A stretch of DNA of 64,000 bases from Nemania diffusa. Taxonomy: Eukaryota > Ascomycota > Sordariomycetes > Xylariales > Xylariaceae. The stretch covers positions 868,001 through 932,000 of the forward strand of contig JBBPUQ010000011.1 in NCBI GenBank assembly GCA_038501195.1. The letters run 5' to 3'. Below, piece after piece: positions 1-11,632 of the stretch. The notes below the pieces were generated by a model, which saw only the letters and a list, made by a program, of their open reading frames with translations, searched no databases and was not told the origin of the DNA. Numbering within the stretch: the stretch's first letter is position 1; every line of letters starts with the position of its first letter. The position numbers were made by a program, and so were the translations under genes.

Positions 1-1343
1 GGATTCGGCCCGTTTTTCTTTATTTCATATTTCCAAATTTTTTTGATGTGGGTGAGAATGTAATAGAATGAAACGGAACGGGCAGGCAGAACACCTATAC
101 CGCGCTCTATAGGACTGGCCGCTGCCATTACAATCACTCCTAGAGATTTGAAGAGAAAAACGGGTAATTTCGGGAAATCAATCGTTTTTGGTGTTACTAG
201 CCACTCTAGGCCGGCATGCCTCATATACCTCTTTCTAAAAGTCTACGCTTTTAGATTAGCTAAATACCTTTAGGGGAACATTTAGACTTGATCTGACTTA
301 GCTAATCAACCTATACCCCTTGTAATGCCTAGCCACAAGCTATAACGCTAGACCACTTCTTCAGCAGCACCCACTCTCCCTGGAGATCAGCCTTCGGCTG
401 GTCTACCTGAATAGGTCCCTTCTGTATTGATAAATTGAGGCTAGGAATCTCTAGGAGTGCTACTATGACCCTCGCCAAGCCTCTATATTGCGGAGGGTGC
501 GAGTTACACGTGCTGTTTCACTGTCTCAATATATTAGCAGATTTAGAGAGAATGCATTATTTAACTATCGCTGGCAGTTGATCTCGTCACTTAAAGCACT
601 CGAGGATGATGACTTTAAAATAAATAAACACATTGTAAAATTCGAGCCCCGCGGCGCCTGAATGTCATAAAATGGCGAAACCAAAATAAGCCGAAAACTG
701 TCACATCACATGCATTTGCGTCGGCGTACAGCGTATTCTGGGTACACATCTTGATAGTAAAGTGAGAAGGAAAAGGAGGGATTACAGGTGAAATTACTCT
801 CAACACTGCCACCCTATTAGAGTATTGTTGGTTTGGGTTTATTTATAATAACAACGGTACGTAGACTAGACGTGTTGACGGGGCTGGCAAGGTTTGGTAC
901 GAGTATATTAAATCTTCAGATTTGACGTAGCAGCAACCGATAGCATTAAACAATTGTACGAAGAGGTAGTAACTAAGTGTCGCGTATAATATGTACCGTT
1001 AACACTAGAGGAGAATTGACGACGTTGATTCTCGTCCGTCACGTGTAAAAATGTAGTTTCTTATAAAATATTACCAGAGTAACTTTCTTACAATGGTTGC
1101 CTCACTTTCTTCGAAACCACGCGTACTCAGGAGTAGCAATCGAAGATCTATTCCGATTCCCCGACGGGATTACTGACGTTTCACCACCTTCGGTATAAAT
1201 ATCGTTAGTGTAGTGATCATTTTTAAAATTCCTCAAATCGAATCCGGTCGATTAGATGGATAAATACCCGACGAGGTCCGAAGAGCAAACACCGCCGGAA
1301 CTAGATAAGAACTACCTCGGCGCCCGTCCAAAAATAGGAATGA
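1..1343. other. Intergenic, no gene seen
   Basis: No reading frame longer than about 65 codons and no recognisable protein motif. Composition is mixed and unremarkable until the foldback element begins at about 1352. The window starts inside this stretch, so it may be the flank of a gene lying to the left. Confidence 0.5.
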
Positions 1344-1356
1344 CAAGGGCTATGGA

Positions 1357-1391
1357 GGGCCATTAGGACCACTAGTGACAAACGCACAAAC
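1357..1391 (+). repeat. Left terminal inverted repeat of foldback element 1
   Basis: 35 bp, the exact reverse complement of 2714-2748. It begins GGGCCAT and carries GACAAACG 13 bp further in; both blocks recur at the same spacing in element 2. Confidence 0.9.
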
Positions 1392-1796
1392 GCTTTAGCT
1401 TTTGGCTTTTGGCTATTTACCCCGCACACTGTACTTAAAATCTTTTTATACAAAACAATTGATTAATTAAAATAAAAGTAAAAAAACTATATAAACAATA
1501 TATTTACTAAGTTTTAATTTTATTAAAGTAATTATATAATTAATTATTAACTTAAAATATTATATAAAAGTGTTTAATAATTATTTTAATATTTTTATTT
1601 ATTTAAGTTTTAAAGCTATATATAAAATAGCAGTTAAACTTAGTACTATATATATATAATATATATACTATACAATATAAGTTATAACTACTATATAAAT
1701 TGTACATACTGCGTATATAGTACATATAATATAATATATGTACGAATATATAAATTATTTAATTGATTTAGATAACTTATATATTTGACTTGATTA

Positions 1797-2536
1797 ATCT
1801 GACTGACCTAGTTGACCTAACTGGACCTGACTGACCTGATTGACCTGACTGACCTGATTGACCTAACTGACCTGACTGGACCTGACTGACCTAGTTGACC
1901 TGACTGGACCTAGTTGACCTGACTGACCTGACTGACCTAGTTGACCTAACTAGACCTGACTGAACTGGTTGATTTAGTTGACCTGACTGACCTGATTGAC
2001 CTGATTGACCTGATTGACCTAACTGACCTAATTGACCTGACTGACCTGATTGACTTGATTGACCTAACTGACCTAACTGACCTGGTTGACCTGGCTAACC
2101 TGGTTGACCTGACTAACCTAGTCAACTAGGTCAGTCAGGTCCAGTCAGGTCAGTCAGGTCAGTCAGGTCAATCAGGTCAGTCAGGTCAACTAAATCAACC
2201 AGTTCAGTCAGGTCAGTCAGGTCAACTAGGTCAGTCAGGTCCAGTCAGGTCAGTCAGGTCAATCAGGTCAGTCAGGTCAACTAAATCAACCAGTTCAGTC
2301 AGGTCTAGTTAGGTCAACTAGGTCAGTCAGGTCAGTCAGGTCAACTAGGTCCAGTCAGGTCAACTAGGTCAGTCAGGTCCAGTCAGGTCAGTTAGGTCAA
2401 TCAGGTCAGTCAGGTCAATCAGGTCAGTCAGGTCCAGTTAGGTCAACTAGGTCAGTCAGGTCCAGTCAGGTCAGTCAGGTCAGTCAGGTCAATTAGGTCC
2501 AGTCAGGTCAGTCAGGTCAATTAGGTCCAGTCAGGT
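1797..2536. repeat. Head-to-head 9-bp minisatellite (giant palindrome)
   Basis: The left half (about 1797-2122) is a tandem array of TGACCTRRY, a 9-bp unit with occasional 10-bp TGGACC variants, some 36 units. At about 2122 the orientation flips, and the right half (to about 2536) is the reverse-complement unit, some 46 copies. The junction is the hairpin CCTAGT-CA-ACTAGG. The right half also contains a duplicated higher-order block. Many unit differences are TG-to-TA, that is CA-to-TA on the other strand, compatible with mild RIP. It could extrude as a long hairpin or cruciform. Confidence 0.9.
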
Positions 2537-2713
2537 TAAATAAACCTGCTAGATCTTCTAAACCTATTAAATTTAATTAATTTATTGCTTTATATAATAA
2601 TATTTACTTATATTAACTGTAAATATTAAGTGCTAATAGCTAAAAGCTATATATTTATTTACTTTCAAGGCTTAAAGCTAACATCCGAAAACCAAAAACC
2701 TAAAACCTAAGTG

Positions 2714-2748
2714 GTTTGTGCGTTTGTCACTAGTGGTCCTAATGGCCC
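2714..2748 (-). repeat. Right terminal inverted repeat of foldback element 1
   Basis: Exact reverse complement of 1357-1391, ending ATGGCCC and followed by ACCGT before the direct flank. Confidence 0.9.
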
Positions 2749-3090
2749 ACCGTCAAGGGCAGCGAAGTGCCGGCATTAGCGCCTCCTTAGCGCTTGCTAT
2801 CAGGCAATGGCCCCACTACATGCCACCCCCTACTCAGCTAACTCTATCCCGTTTTCAGTGAAATGAGTTTGTTTTAAGGAAATAACAAGCCAGAATCGCC
2901 AACTGTTTTATGCGTTAACCCGGCAATGAGCAATGCTATACCTAAGGACCTTGACCGCTTGCAGTTATTAGGTATAGAAGATCAAACTTCCCTGCACGCA
3001 GTTCAAAATCTCGAAAAGCAAGAAAGCGCTATTCATCTAAATACTACCAAGACGGGCTGGTAATACCCAAACCTAAATACCCCCGCCAAG

Positions 3091-3786
3091 ATGTCCCCCG
3101 CACCCACCGCCGCCGCCGCCCCCGCGCGCAGCGACCGGTACCTCGAGCGCGCCTACGCGCTATCCGGGACCGCAGCCGCGCAGCGCCTATACGACGAGTG
3201 GGCCGGCGCCTACGACGCCGACAATACGGGGAAGGGGTACGCCTCGCCGCGGCGCTGCGTCGAGGCCGTCATCCGCCACCTACCTATTCCCTCATCTCCA
3301 CCCCCGTCCCTCTCCCCCACGAAGCAGCAGCTGCGCATCCTCGACGCCGGCTGCGGCACAGGCCTCGTAGGCGCCAGCCTATCGCGCTCCGCGCTCGCGG
3401 GGCATTTCGCGCTCGACGGCGTGGACCTCAGCGCCGGCATGCTCGCCGTCGCGGCCGCTAAGGGCGTCTACCGGGACCTGCGGACTGCGGATTTAAACGC
3501 GGGCATTGAGGGGGAGGACGGGAGCTACGATGTTGTGATGTGCGTGGGCACGTTGACGAAGGCGCATGTTGGGCCGGGGGTGTTAATAGAGTTCGTGAGA
3601 CTAACGGCCAAGGATGGCCTGATTGCTGCGACGGTGCATGATGAGGTTTGGGAGAGTGGGGGGTATAGGCCCGAGGTGGAGAGGTTGCGGGATGTGGGCG
3701 CTGTAGAGATTGTGAGTACGGAGGCGTTTGGGATATTGGAGGAGGCGAGTGCGGGAGGGAGGATGGTTGTATTAAGGAAGAATTAA
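3091..3786 (+). CDS. SAM-dependent methyltransferase (UbiE/WBSCR27-like)
   Basis: Single-exon gene for 231 residues. The Rossmann methyltransferase core is clear: motif I LDAGCGTGL at residues 84-92 binds S-adenosylmethionine, the acidic VDLS at 111-114 follows strand 2, and a YDVVMCVGTL strand-4 region is near 146-155. The N-terminal YDEWAGAYD (34-42) is typical of class I small-molecule methyltransferases of the UbiE/Williams-Beuren-27 type. The substrate cannot be told from sequence. No signal peptide or membrane span is seen, so it is probably cytosolic. The 5' half is strongly GC-rich with an Ala/Pro-rich leader, in sharp contrast to the AT-rich retrotransposon only 130 bp downstream. 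RIP has therefore not visibly spread into the gene. The ATG at 3091 is the first in frame. Confidence 0.85.
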   Translation: MSPAPTAAAAPARSDRYLERAYALSGTAAAQRLYDEWAGAYDADNTGKGYASPRRCVEAVIRHLPIPSSPPPSLSPTKQQLRILDAGCGTGLVGASLSRSALAGHFALDGVDLSAGMLAVAAAKGVYRDLRTADLNAGIEGEDGSYDVVMCVGTLTKAHVGPGVLIEFVRLTAKDGLIAATVHDEVWESGGYRPEVERLRDVGAVEIVSTEAFGILEEASAGGRMVVLRKN

Positions 3787-3916
3787 GGGGTTGTGTGTAG
3801 TTGGATTAAAAATTTTGGCTCACTGCTGTCACTATCCTGCTTTGTCTTAGCCGCTTCTATTTTGAAGTATGCCGGCATACGCTCCAACGGTTTTTTGCCA
3901 AACCGAGATCGCTAAT

Positions 3917-4240
3917 TGTCACACGGCCAAGACTGCCTTAAACCTACAAGAAGCTATTGACTAGTTATATGTATACGCGTCTAACAGTCTAAAACTTAAC
4001 TTATTTATATAAAAGCTATTAAATAAAACAGATTATTTAAACTTGCAACTATATATAAAAAGAATTAATAGTTTTAAAAATATTTAATTATATAAACTAT
4101 AGTTTAAAAACTTTTAAATATAAAAAAAACTAATTTTTTTAAACTAAAAAAAAAAAAAAATTATAAATTTTATAAAACTAAAGTAATTTATTAACTAAAT
4201 AAACTTTATTTTAAGTTTTATAAAATAAGTTTTTGTTATA
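3917..4240 (+). repeat. 5' long terminal repeat
   Basis: Aligns end to end with 10827-11151. The outermost ~55 bp keep normal GC content, whereas the inner part is almost entirely A/T. It ends TTTTTGTTATA, matching CCCTTGTCATA in the other copy after C-to-T change. Confidence 0.85.
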
Positions 4241-7200
4241 AATAAATTATTTTTTATTTAAAAAAACTTTTATATATATAATTATTATTTAATATTATTT
4301 TTTTTTTTAAATTTAATTTTATTTATTTTTTATAAACTTTTATATTTTTTAAATTTATAATATTTATATTTATTGTTAATAATTTTATTAACAACTAATT
4401 ATTTATAATAATATTTGTTATTAATAATAGTATTATTTTATATTTATTTATTAATTTAATAGTTATATTATTTATAAATATTTTTATTTTAGTTTTATAA
4501 AAATTTAAAAATAATAAGTTTAAAAAAAACTTAAATAAATCAAAAGATTTAAAAAATTTTAATAAATTAAAAAATAAAAAAAAAAATTTATTTTTTAATA
4601 AAAAAATAAAATAATCTAATTTAAAAAAAAAAAAAAACTTTATATTTAAAAAAGCTATTTTTAAGTTATTATATAATTTATTTTTAATATTGTTTTAAAA
4701 ATTATTTGTTTTTTTATATATAAATTTTATATAATTGTTATTTTTATTATTAATATATTTTTTTTTTTTTTAAATATTAATATAAAAATTTAAAAAAACT
4801 TTTTTTATTATTATATATATAAAAACATTATAAATTGCTTTTAATATTTTAAACATTTTTTTAATATTTATTTTATTTTTTATTAAAGCTATTTTATTTT
4901 TTATTAATTATTTATATAATTTATAAATAGTTTAATTTTTATTATTAATATTTTTATAAAATTATTTATATTTTTAATAAATTTTATTATATAAACAATT
5001 TTTTATTAAATTAATTATAACAACTTTAAAGTTAATTATTAAAATAATATTTCAGTTTAATAATATTTTAATATTATATAAATCTTTTAATTTTTAATAT
5101 ATTATAATTTATAAAAATAAAAATATTTAAATAATAAATGTTATAATTTAAAATTTTTTTATATAAATGTTTAAATTATATTAATAAATATAAAATATAT
5201 ATAAACTAATTTAAATTTTAATATATAATATATTTAAAATATATATTAATTAAAACTAACTTATTTAAAAACTTTATATTTTTATATAATATATTTATAA
5301 TATTATAATAATAATATATTAAATTAATATAAAAAGTTAAAAAATTTAAATTTTATAACTTTAAATTTAAATATAAAATATAAGTTTAATATTTATATAA
5401 AAAGTTTAAATAGCTATTATATAATTAATAAATGATTTATTAATATTTAACAAAATTATTAAAAGTTTTTAAAATATAGTAAAAATTTATTATAATACTT
5501 TTTATATATTTTATTTTAAAATATAAAAATAAAAACAAGTTTATATTAAATTAGTTATAAATTTTAATATATAAATTAATACTATAAAAAAACAATTATA
5601 AAACTTTTATAACAAAACTATCGATTTTATATAAATTATTAATTTTTATTTATATATAAAAACAGTTATTAAAAAAATATAAAAGTAATTATAAAATAAC
5701 TAAAAAATAAATATTGATTTTATTATTAATAACTTTTAGAAAAAAAATATAATAGCTAAATTTATAATATAGTTTTTAGTTTTTATTAATAAACTTTTTA
5801 TAAATAAAACTTTATTTAAACTTATTATTAAATATTTTAATAATAAAGTTTATATATAAAAACAACTAATTAATAAATATTTTTAAATAATATAAATATA
5901 TAATATTTTAAAAGCAGTAGTTATTTAATATTAAATTATATATATTTAACTTATAATATTAATAAATATTAAAAATTTAAAAAACTTTGATTTAAATAAA
6001 TTTAATAATAAATATAAACTTTTAATTTTATTATAAAATTTTTTATAAAAACTACTGCAAAAGTTTATAAATAATAACAAAAATAGTAATAATAATTTAT
6101 TTCGATTTATAAATAATAAAAATAAATTAATACAAGCTATAAAATATTTAATTTATTTTTTAATAATTATAATAATTAATTTTATATAATTAAACAAATT
6201 TATTAATTATAATAGTAAAATTTTTTCAAAGTTTTAGCTATAATAAAATCAAATATAAATATATATATAAACTTATATTGATATTTTTTTAAATAATTAT
6301 ATTTAAATCAATTAAATTAGCTTTTTATTAATTAATAAAGCTTAAATATAATATTAATAAAAAGTTTTTTAATTAAATTAACTAAGTTTTTAAAACTAAT
6401 AGTTAGTTTATAAAGCTATTTTAAAAAATCGGTTTTAAAACTTTAAAAAAATATATAAGTTAAAATATTAAAACAATATAATATAATATTTTATAAAGTT
6501 ATTAAATTTTAATAAAGTTATTAAATAGTTTAAAATAATATTTTAAATTTATATAATTAAAACTTTTTTTAATAAAATTATTAAATTAATTTATAATAAA
6601 AAAAACAGTTTTTTTAAAAATAATAATAATTTTTTTAAAGTTATTAAAAAAACTAGTTAAATTTATAAAAATATATTAACTAATTTAAATATTTTATTAA
6701 AAAAAGAATTTATTTTAATATAAAAATATTTAAAGTTAAATTAAATTAATAATAAATATAGAAATCGTTTTAACTTTAGCAACTAAAATTAATTTTTAAA
6801 AAAAAACGCTAATAAAAAACTTATTAATAAAAACTTAAAAAAGCTAATTAAAATTAACTTTAAATTAAAATATTAAATATTTAATAAAAATATTTTAATT
6901 AATATTATTTAAATTATTATTAATTAATTTAAAAAAAATAAAAAAATATATTAATATTATAGCTATAATAACTATTAAACTTTAGTTTGTTTTATTTAAA
7001 AAAATATTAATAAATAAAACTTATTTTTAATATTAAAAAAAATTTTGTTATTAAATATAAAAGCAATAAAAAGTTATTATTATTTATTTAAAAAAAAATC
7101 AAAATAAATATAATTATATTAAATTAATTTATATTTTATTTTATTAAAATAAAAAATTTTAATTTAAATTTTTAAATAGTTTTTATATTATATTTTATAA

Positions 7201-10200
7201 AAATTTATAACTAAATTAAAATAAAACTATTATAATTTTTATTTTTAAAAAAAACTGCAATATTAAATTAAACAATAATAAATAAATCAGTAAATAATTT
7301 AAATTTAATAAATAATTTATTATATTTATAACTTTTATATATAATAAAAAAAAATATTTAATATAAATTTTGCTAAATATTAATAGTTTAATATTAATAT
7401 TTTTTTTTATTTAGATTTAAAAGTAGAAATTTTTAATTATTAAATATAAAACTTTAAAACTAATAATTATTTTTAATATTATTATTATAAAAAAAAGCAG
7501 AAAATATTATATAAATAATTTGATATTTTAATATTAAAATAATTATTTTATTTGATTTAATTTTAAATTAATTGTTTTTAATATATAATATAATATTATT
7601 TTAGTATAATAATAAATAAAATAATATTAGCTAGCTTATTTTTTTAATAAAAACAAAATATGATTTATTTTATATTATTATTATAAAAACTATATTAATT
7701 AAGCTATATTAAAACAATTAAAAATAAACTTTTATAATATTATATTAATATAAATAGTAGTTTAAACTGCTTTAAAAAATATATTAACTAGATTTTAGAA
7801 ATATTTATTAATTATAAATAAAAAAACTATTATAAAACTTTTAAACTATTAATTATAAAACTATAAAATAAATTTTTAAAAAAATAAATTATTTTTGTAA
7901 AAATTTTTATATATTATAAATATAAAAAAATTTAATACTTTTAAATTATAACTTAAAAAAATATTAAATAGCAGCTATATTTATAAATCGACTTTTTTAT
8001 ATAAAGCTTTTTTTATATTTATAAAAAAAAAAGATTTAAATAATTTTTTATATTTTATAATAAACTATAAAAGATTTAATAAAATTATAATATTTATATA
8101 ATATTTTATTTTTTTAATTAATAAACTTTAAGTTTAATTTTATATAGTTTAATAGTTTATTAAAATCAATTTAAAATTTAAATTTTATTTAATATAAATT
8201 AAAAAAAATTATAAATAAAAAACTATTTTTTATTATAAATATAAACTTTTTAAATATATTGTTATATTAATAAAGTTTATTAATATATTTGTTATTTTTT
8301 AATTAATAATAAATAATATTTTTAAAAATTTTATTAATAATAAATTGTTTATATATTTTAACAATTTTTAAATTTATATAAATATAATAAAAAAATATAA
8401 TTATATTATAAAAAAAATACTTTAACAATTAATTAAATATAATTTTGCTGTTATATTATAAAAATATAATTAAAAAATATAAAAAATAAAATTTCTTAGC
8501 TATATTATTAATATAAAAAAAATTGTTATAATTAAAAATAAAATTAACTATATTATTAAATAAAAAATATTAAAAACTTTTAAAAAATATTAATAATTTA
8601 TAAGTTTTATTAACTTTTATTAATAATTTATTAAAAATTTTTTTAAAATTATAAAATTATTAATAAATATTAATAAAAAAAAGAAAAAAAATTAAAAATA
8701 AACAATAAAAATAAATAAAATATTTTAATTTTTTAAATATTATTTTATTATAGTTTTAATTTTTATATATTTTAACTTTAAATATATAATATATATTAAA
8801 ACTAATATATTAAATTTTATTTTAAAAATAGTTATATTTTAAAAAAACAAAAATAAAAAGTTATAATTTATAGCTTTTTATTTTAAAAAATTTATATTAA
8901 CTAAAATAAATTATAAAATTTATAATAAAAAATTATTTGCAATTATAAATTTTTTTAATTAATAAAAACAATATTTAAAAAAAGCTAAATATTAAATTAA
9001 AATATATTTAAATTATTAAAATTTAATAAATTTTATAACAATTAAAGTTTTTAATAAAAAATAAATATAATAAATTTAATAGTTATTAATATATTAATTT
9101 ATTATTAATTATAAACTTAATAAATAAAACAACAAAGCTAATATTTTATTTAAATTAATTTAATATTAACTTAAAAAAAAAAAAGCTAAAAATTAACTTA
9201 TAAAATTAATTTTATAAAATAAATATTTTTTATATTTTAATAGCTTTTTAAAATTAATATTTATATTTTTTATTATAATTATATTAATTTTTTAATAGTT
9301 TTATAGCTTATTAATATTTAAATAAATAATAAATTTTATAAAATATATAAAAAAAACAAAATTAAAAAACTTTAAATATATTTTAAAAATATAAACTTTA
9401 TATAAAAATATAATAGTTATAAAAAATAATTTATTATATAAAAAAAATATTTATAAATATTTTAAACTTTATAATAAAAAATAATAAAATTAAAATATAA
9501 TATTTTAATTATTAGTTATATAAATATAAATAAATTTTTAAATTAATTATATATAATTTTTAATAATTTAATATTAAAAAAATTATAAAAAACTTTATAA
9601 ATAATTGTTTAAAATATTAATATAATAAAATATTTAAATATATATTTTTTAATTATTTATAATTTATAAAACTTTATTATAAATTATAAAATATAATAAT
9701 AATAAACTTTATTATTAATTTTTTTTTTTTTTAATAAATATAATTTTATTTAAATAATAGTTAACTTTTTTATTAAAATAAAATATTTTATTTTATTAAA
9801 AATAAAAAATAAAAAAAAAAAATTTTTTTTAAAATTTTTATAAAAATCTATTAAAAATATTATAGCATTTTTTTTAATATAATATTTAATAAAAACTTTA
9901 AATTTATAATATATTTATAAAAAGATTTTTTTAAACTAATAAATATTAAATTTTATATAAATATAACATTTTATTTTTAAATTAATAATTAAATTAAATA
10001 ATTAAATTAATTTTTTAAAACTTATTTTTATATTTTTATAAATTATAAAATATTAAATTAAAATTTTTTTTTATTAACTATAAAATTTATATATAATAAT
10101 ATAACTTTTTTATTTATATATATAACTTTTTTTTATATTAATTATAGTTTTTATTTTATAGTTTATAATTTATTTTTTAATATATTTTATAATTTAAATA

Positions 10201-10826
10201 ATTAATTGTATATTTATTAAATAATTTAAATTTATAAAAAAATAAAAAAATAAATTAATAAATATAAAAAAAAAGCTTTTATTTATAAAAAAAACTAATT
10301 AATAATATTAAATATATAATATATTAAAACTAAATAATTTATTAAAAAATTTAACAATAAAATATTAAAGTTATTTAAAATTTAAAAAATAATTTTATTT
10401 ATTATTATTAAATTTATTTTATTTAAAAAATAAAAAATTTATAATTTATTTTATATTTTATTTATAAAGCTATATTATATTAATAATTAAATATTATTTA
10501 ATTTTAATTAAATTTTATATAAAATTAAATTTATAAAAATTATTAATAAATATTATATTAATAAAATTATAAATTTTATAAAAACTTAAAAATATATAAA
10601 ATATTTTATTAAATAAAAAAATTAATTAATTAAAAAATATTAAATTTAAAAATTTTATAAATATTTATATAATTTTAAAATTAAAAAATCTATTAAAAAA
10701 TTTTATATTTAATAATTAAAAAAGTTTAAAAATTTCTATATTAGTAATAACAATTATATTAGTTTTTTAATTAAATAAAAAGTAATTATTATATTTAAAA
10801 ATAAATATAAAAAAAAAAAAATATAA

Positions 10827-11151
10827 TATTATATAACTAAAATTGCTTTAAATTTACAAAAAGTTATTAATTAATTATATATATATATATTTAATAGTTT
10901 AAAATTTAACTTATTTATATAAAAGCTATTAAATAAAACAAATTATTTAAATTTATAACTATATATAAAAAAAATCAACAGTTTTAAAAATATTTGATTA
11001 TATAAATTGTAGCTTAAAAACTTTTAAGTATAAAAAAAATTGATTTCTTTAAACTGAAAAAAAAAAGAAAATCATAAACCTTATGAGACCAAAGTGATTT
11101 ATTAGCTGAATAGACCTTGTTCTAAGCTTTATAAAATAAGCCCTTGTCATA
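10827..11151 (+). repeat. 3' long terminal repeat
   Basis: Aligns with the 5' LTR. Here the inner (left) end is A/T-converted and the outer ~110 bp (about 11040-11151) keep normal composition. The first 20 positions pair with the 5' LTR start with only identities and C-to-T or G-to-A changes. Confidence 0.85.
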
Positions 11152-11156
11152 CTAAT

Positions 11157-11632
11157 GTACAGCATGTAGATCATATCTTGGCGCAATGTGTACCCCACGC
11201 TTCTCCTCACGTCGTATTTGGTGTACCTGAACTAGCCTATCTAGACAGTTTAATCCCTACATCTGATCTCGACCACAGCTAGGTACAGTATAGCCTCTAA
11301 TGCTTGGTTCGAAAGCAACAAATATGCGCACCGCGTCAGCAGGCCTCTCCTTTGTTGCCCGACGTGCCTTCGCCGAGGGCGAAGAGCGAAATAACCCGAG
11401 GGATGTATCGCGGGGGGTCATCGAGGGGCTAAATGTTAGAAGGTAGAAGATGGGGAGTATGTGACGAAGCGGAGACGTCTTTCCACAGCTGCTCCTCCCG
11501 ACCGGCGATCAACCATATAGAATCACCAGCACAAGCCTAGAAGTCGGAGCAGACTCTTTTTAACAGCAACGAACACGCACTTATTCATGCACAAATGTCG
11601 GTGTCCTCGTCGCTTCTTCCTCGGCCCATGCC
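11157..11632. other. Intergenic between retrotransposon and minus-strand gene 3' end
   Basis: Normal GC content returns immediately after the retrotransposon. No gene is supported. The right part is presumably 3' untranslated sequence of the minus-strand gene ending at 11633. Confidence 0.5.

Larger units (their letters stand above)
1352..2753. mobile_element. Foldback / long-TIR non-autonomous DNA element (copy 1)
   Basis: The ends are a perfect 35-bp inverted repeat (1357-1391 and 2714-2748), extended outward by an imperfect ATGGA/ACGGT match. Near-identical direct flanks CAAGGGCT (1344-1351) and CAAGGGCA (2754-2761) look like an 8-bp target-site duplication with one mismatch, the size expected for hAT-type transposition. 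No open reading frame is present, so mobility would need a transposase supplied in trans. The interior has two AT-rich arms around a large head-to-head minisatellite. A second element at 14391-15143 has the same termini. The element structure is seen directly; assignment to hAT is inference from duplication length only. Confidence 0.8.
3917..11151 (+). mobile_element. Complete LTR retrotransposon, RIP-destroyed
   Basis: Two direct repeats of about 325 bp (3917-4240 and 10827-11151) bound a 6.6-kb interior. The identical pentamer CTAAT flanks the element at 3912-3916 and 11152-11156, the target-site duplication expected of LTR integration. The 5' LTR begins TGTCAC. An A-rich tract at about 10800-10826 fits a mutated polypurine tract and suggests plus orientation. 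The interior is almost pure A/T with stops in every frame, so gag and pol cannot be read and I cannot choose Gypsy or Copia. Aligned LTR positions that I compared differ mainly by C/T and G/A changes, the signature of RIP. The element is dead. Confidence 0.85.

Noticed and set aside
1797..2536. CRISPR-like or regulatory array interpretation of the 9-bp repeats
   Set aside because: There are no unique spacers, the organism is a fungus, and the array is a simple head-to-head satellite inside a transposon.
2690..2712. Telomere-like CCTAAA repeats at the right arm of foldback element 1
   Set aside because: Only two or three degenerate units; too few to claim an interstitial telomere.
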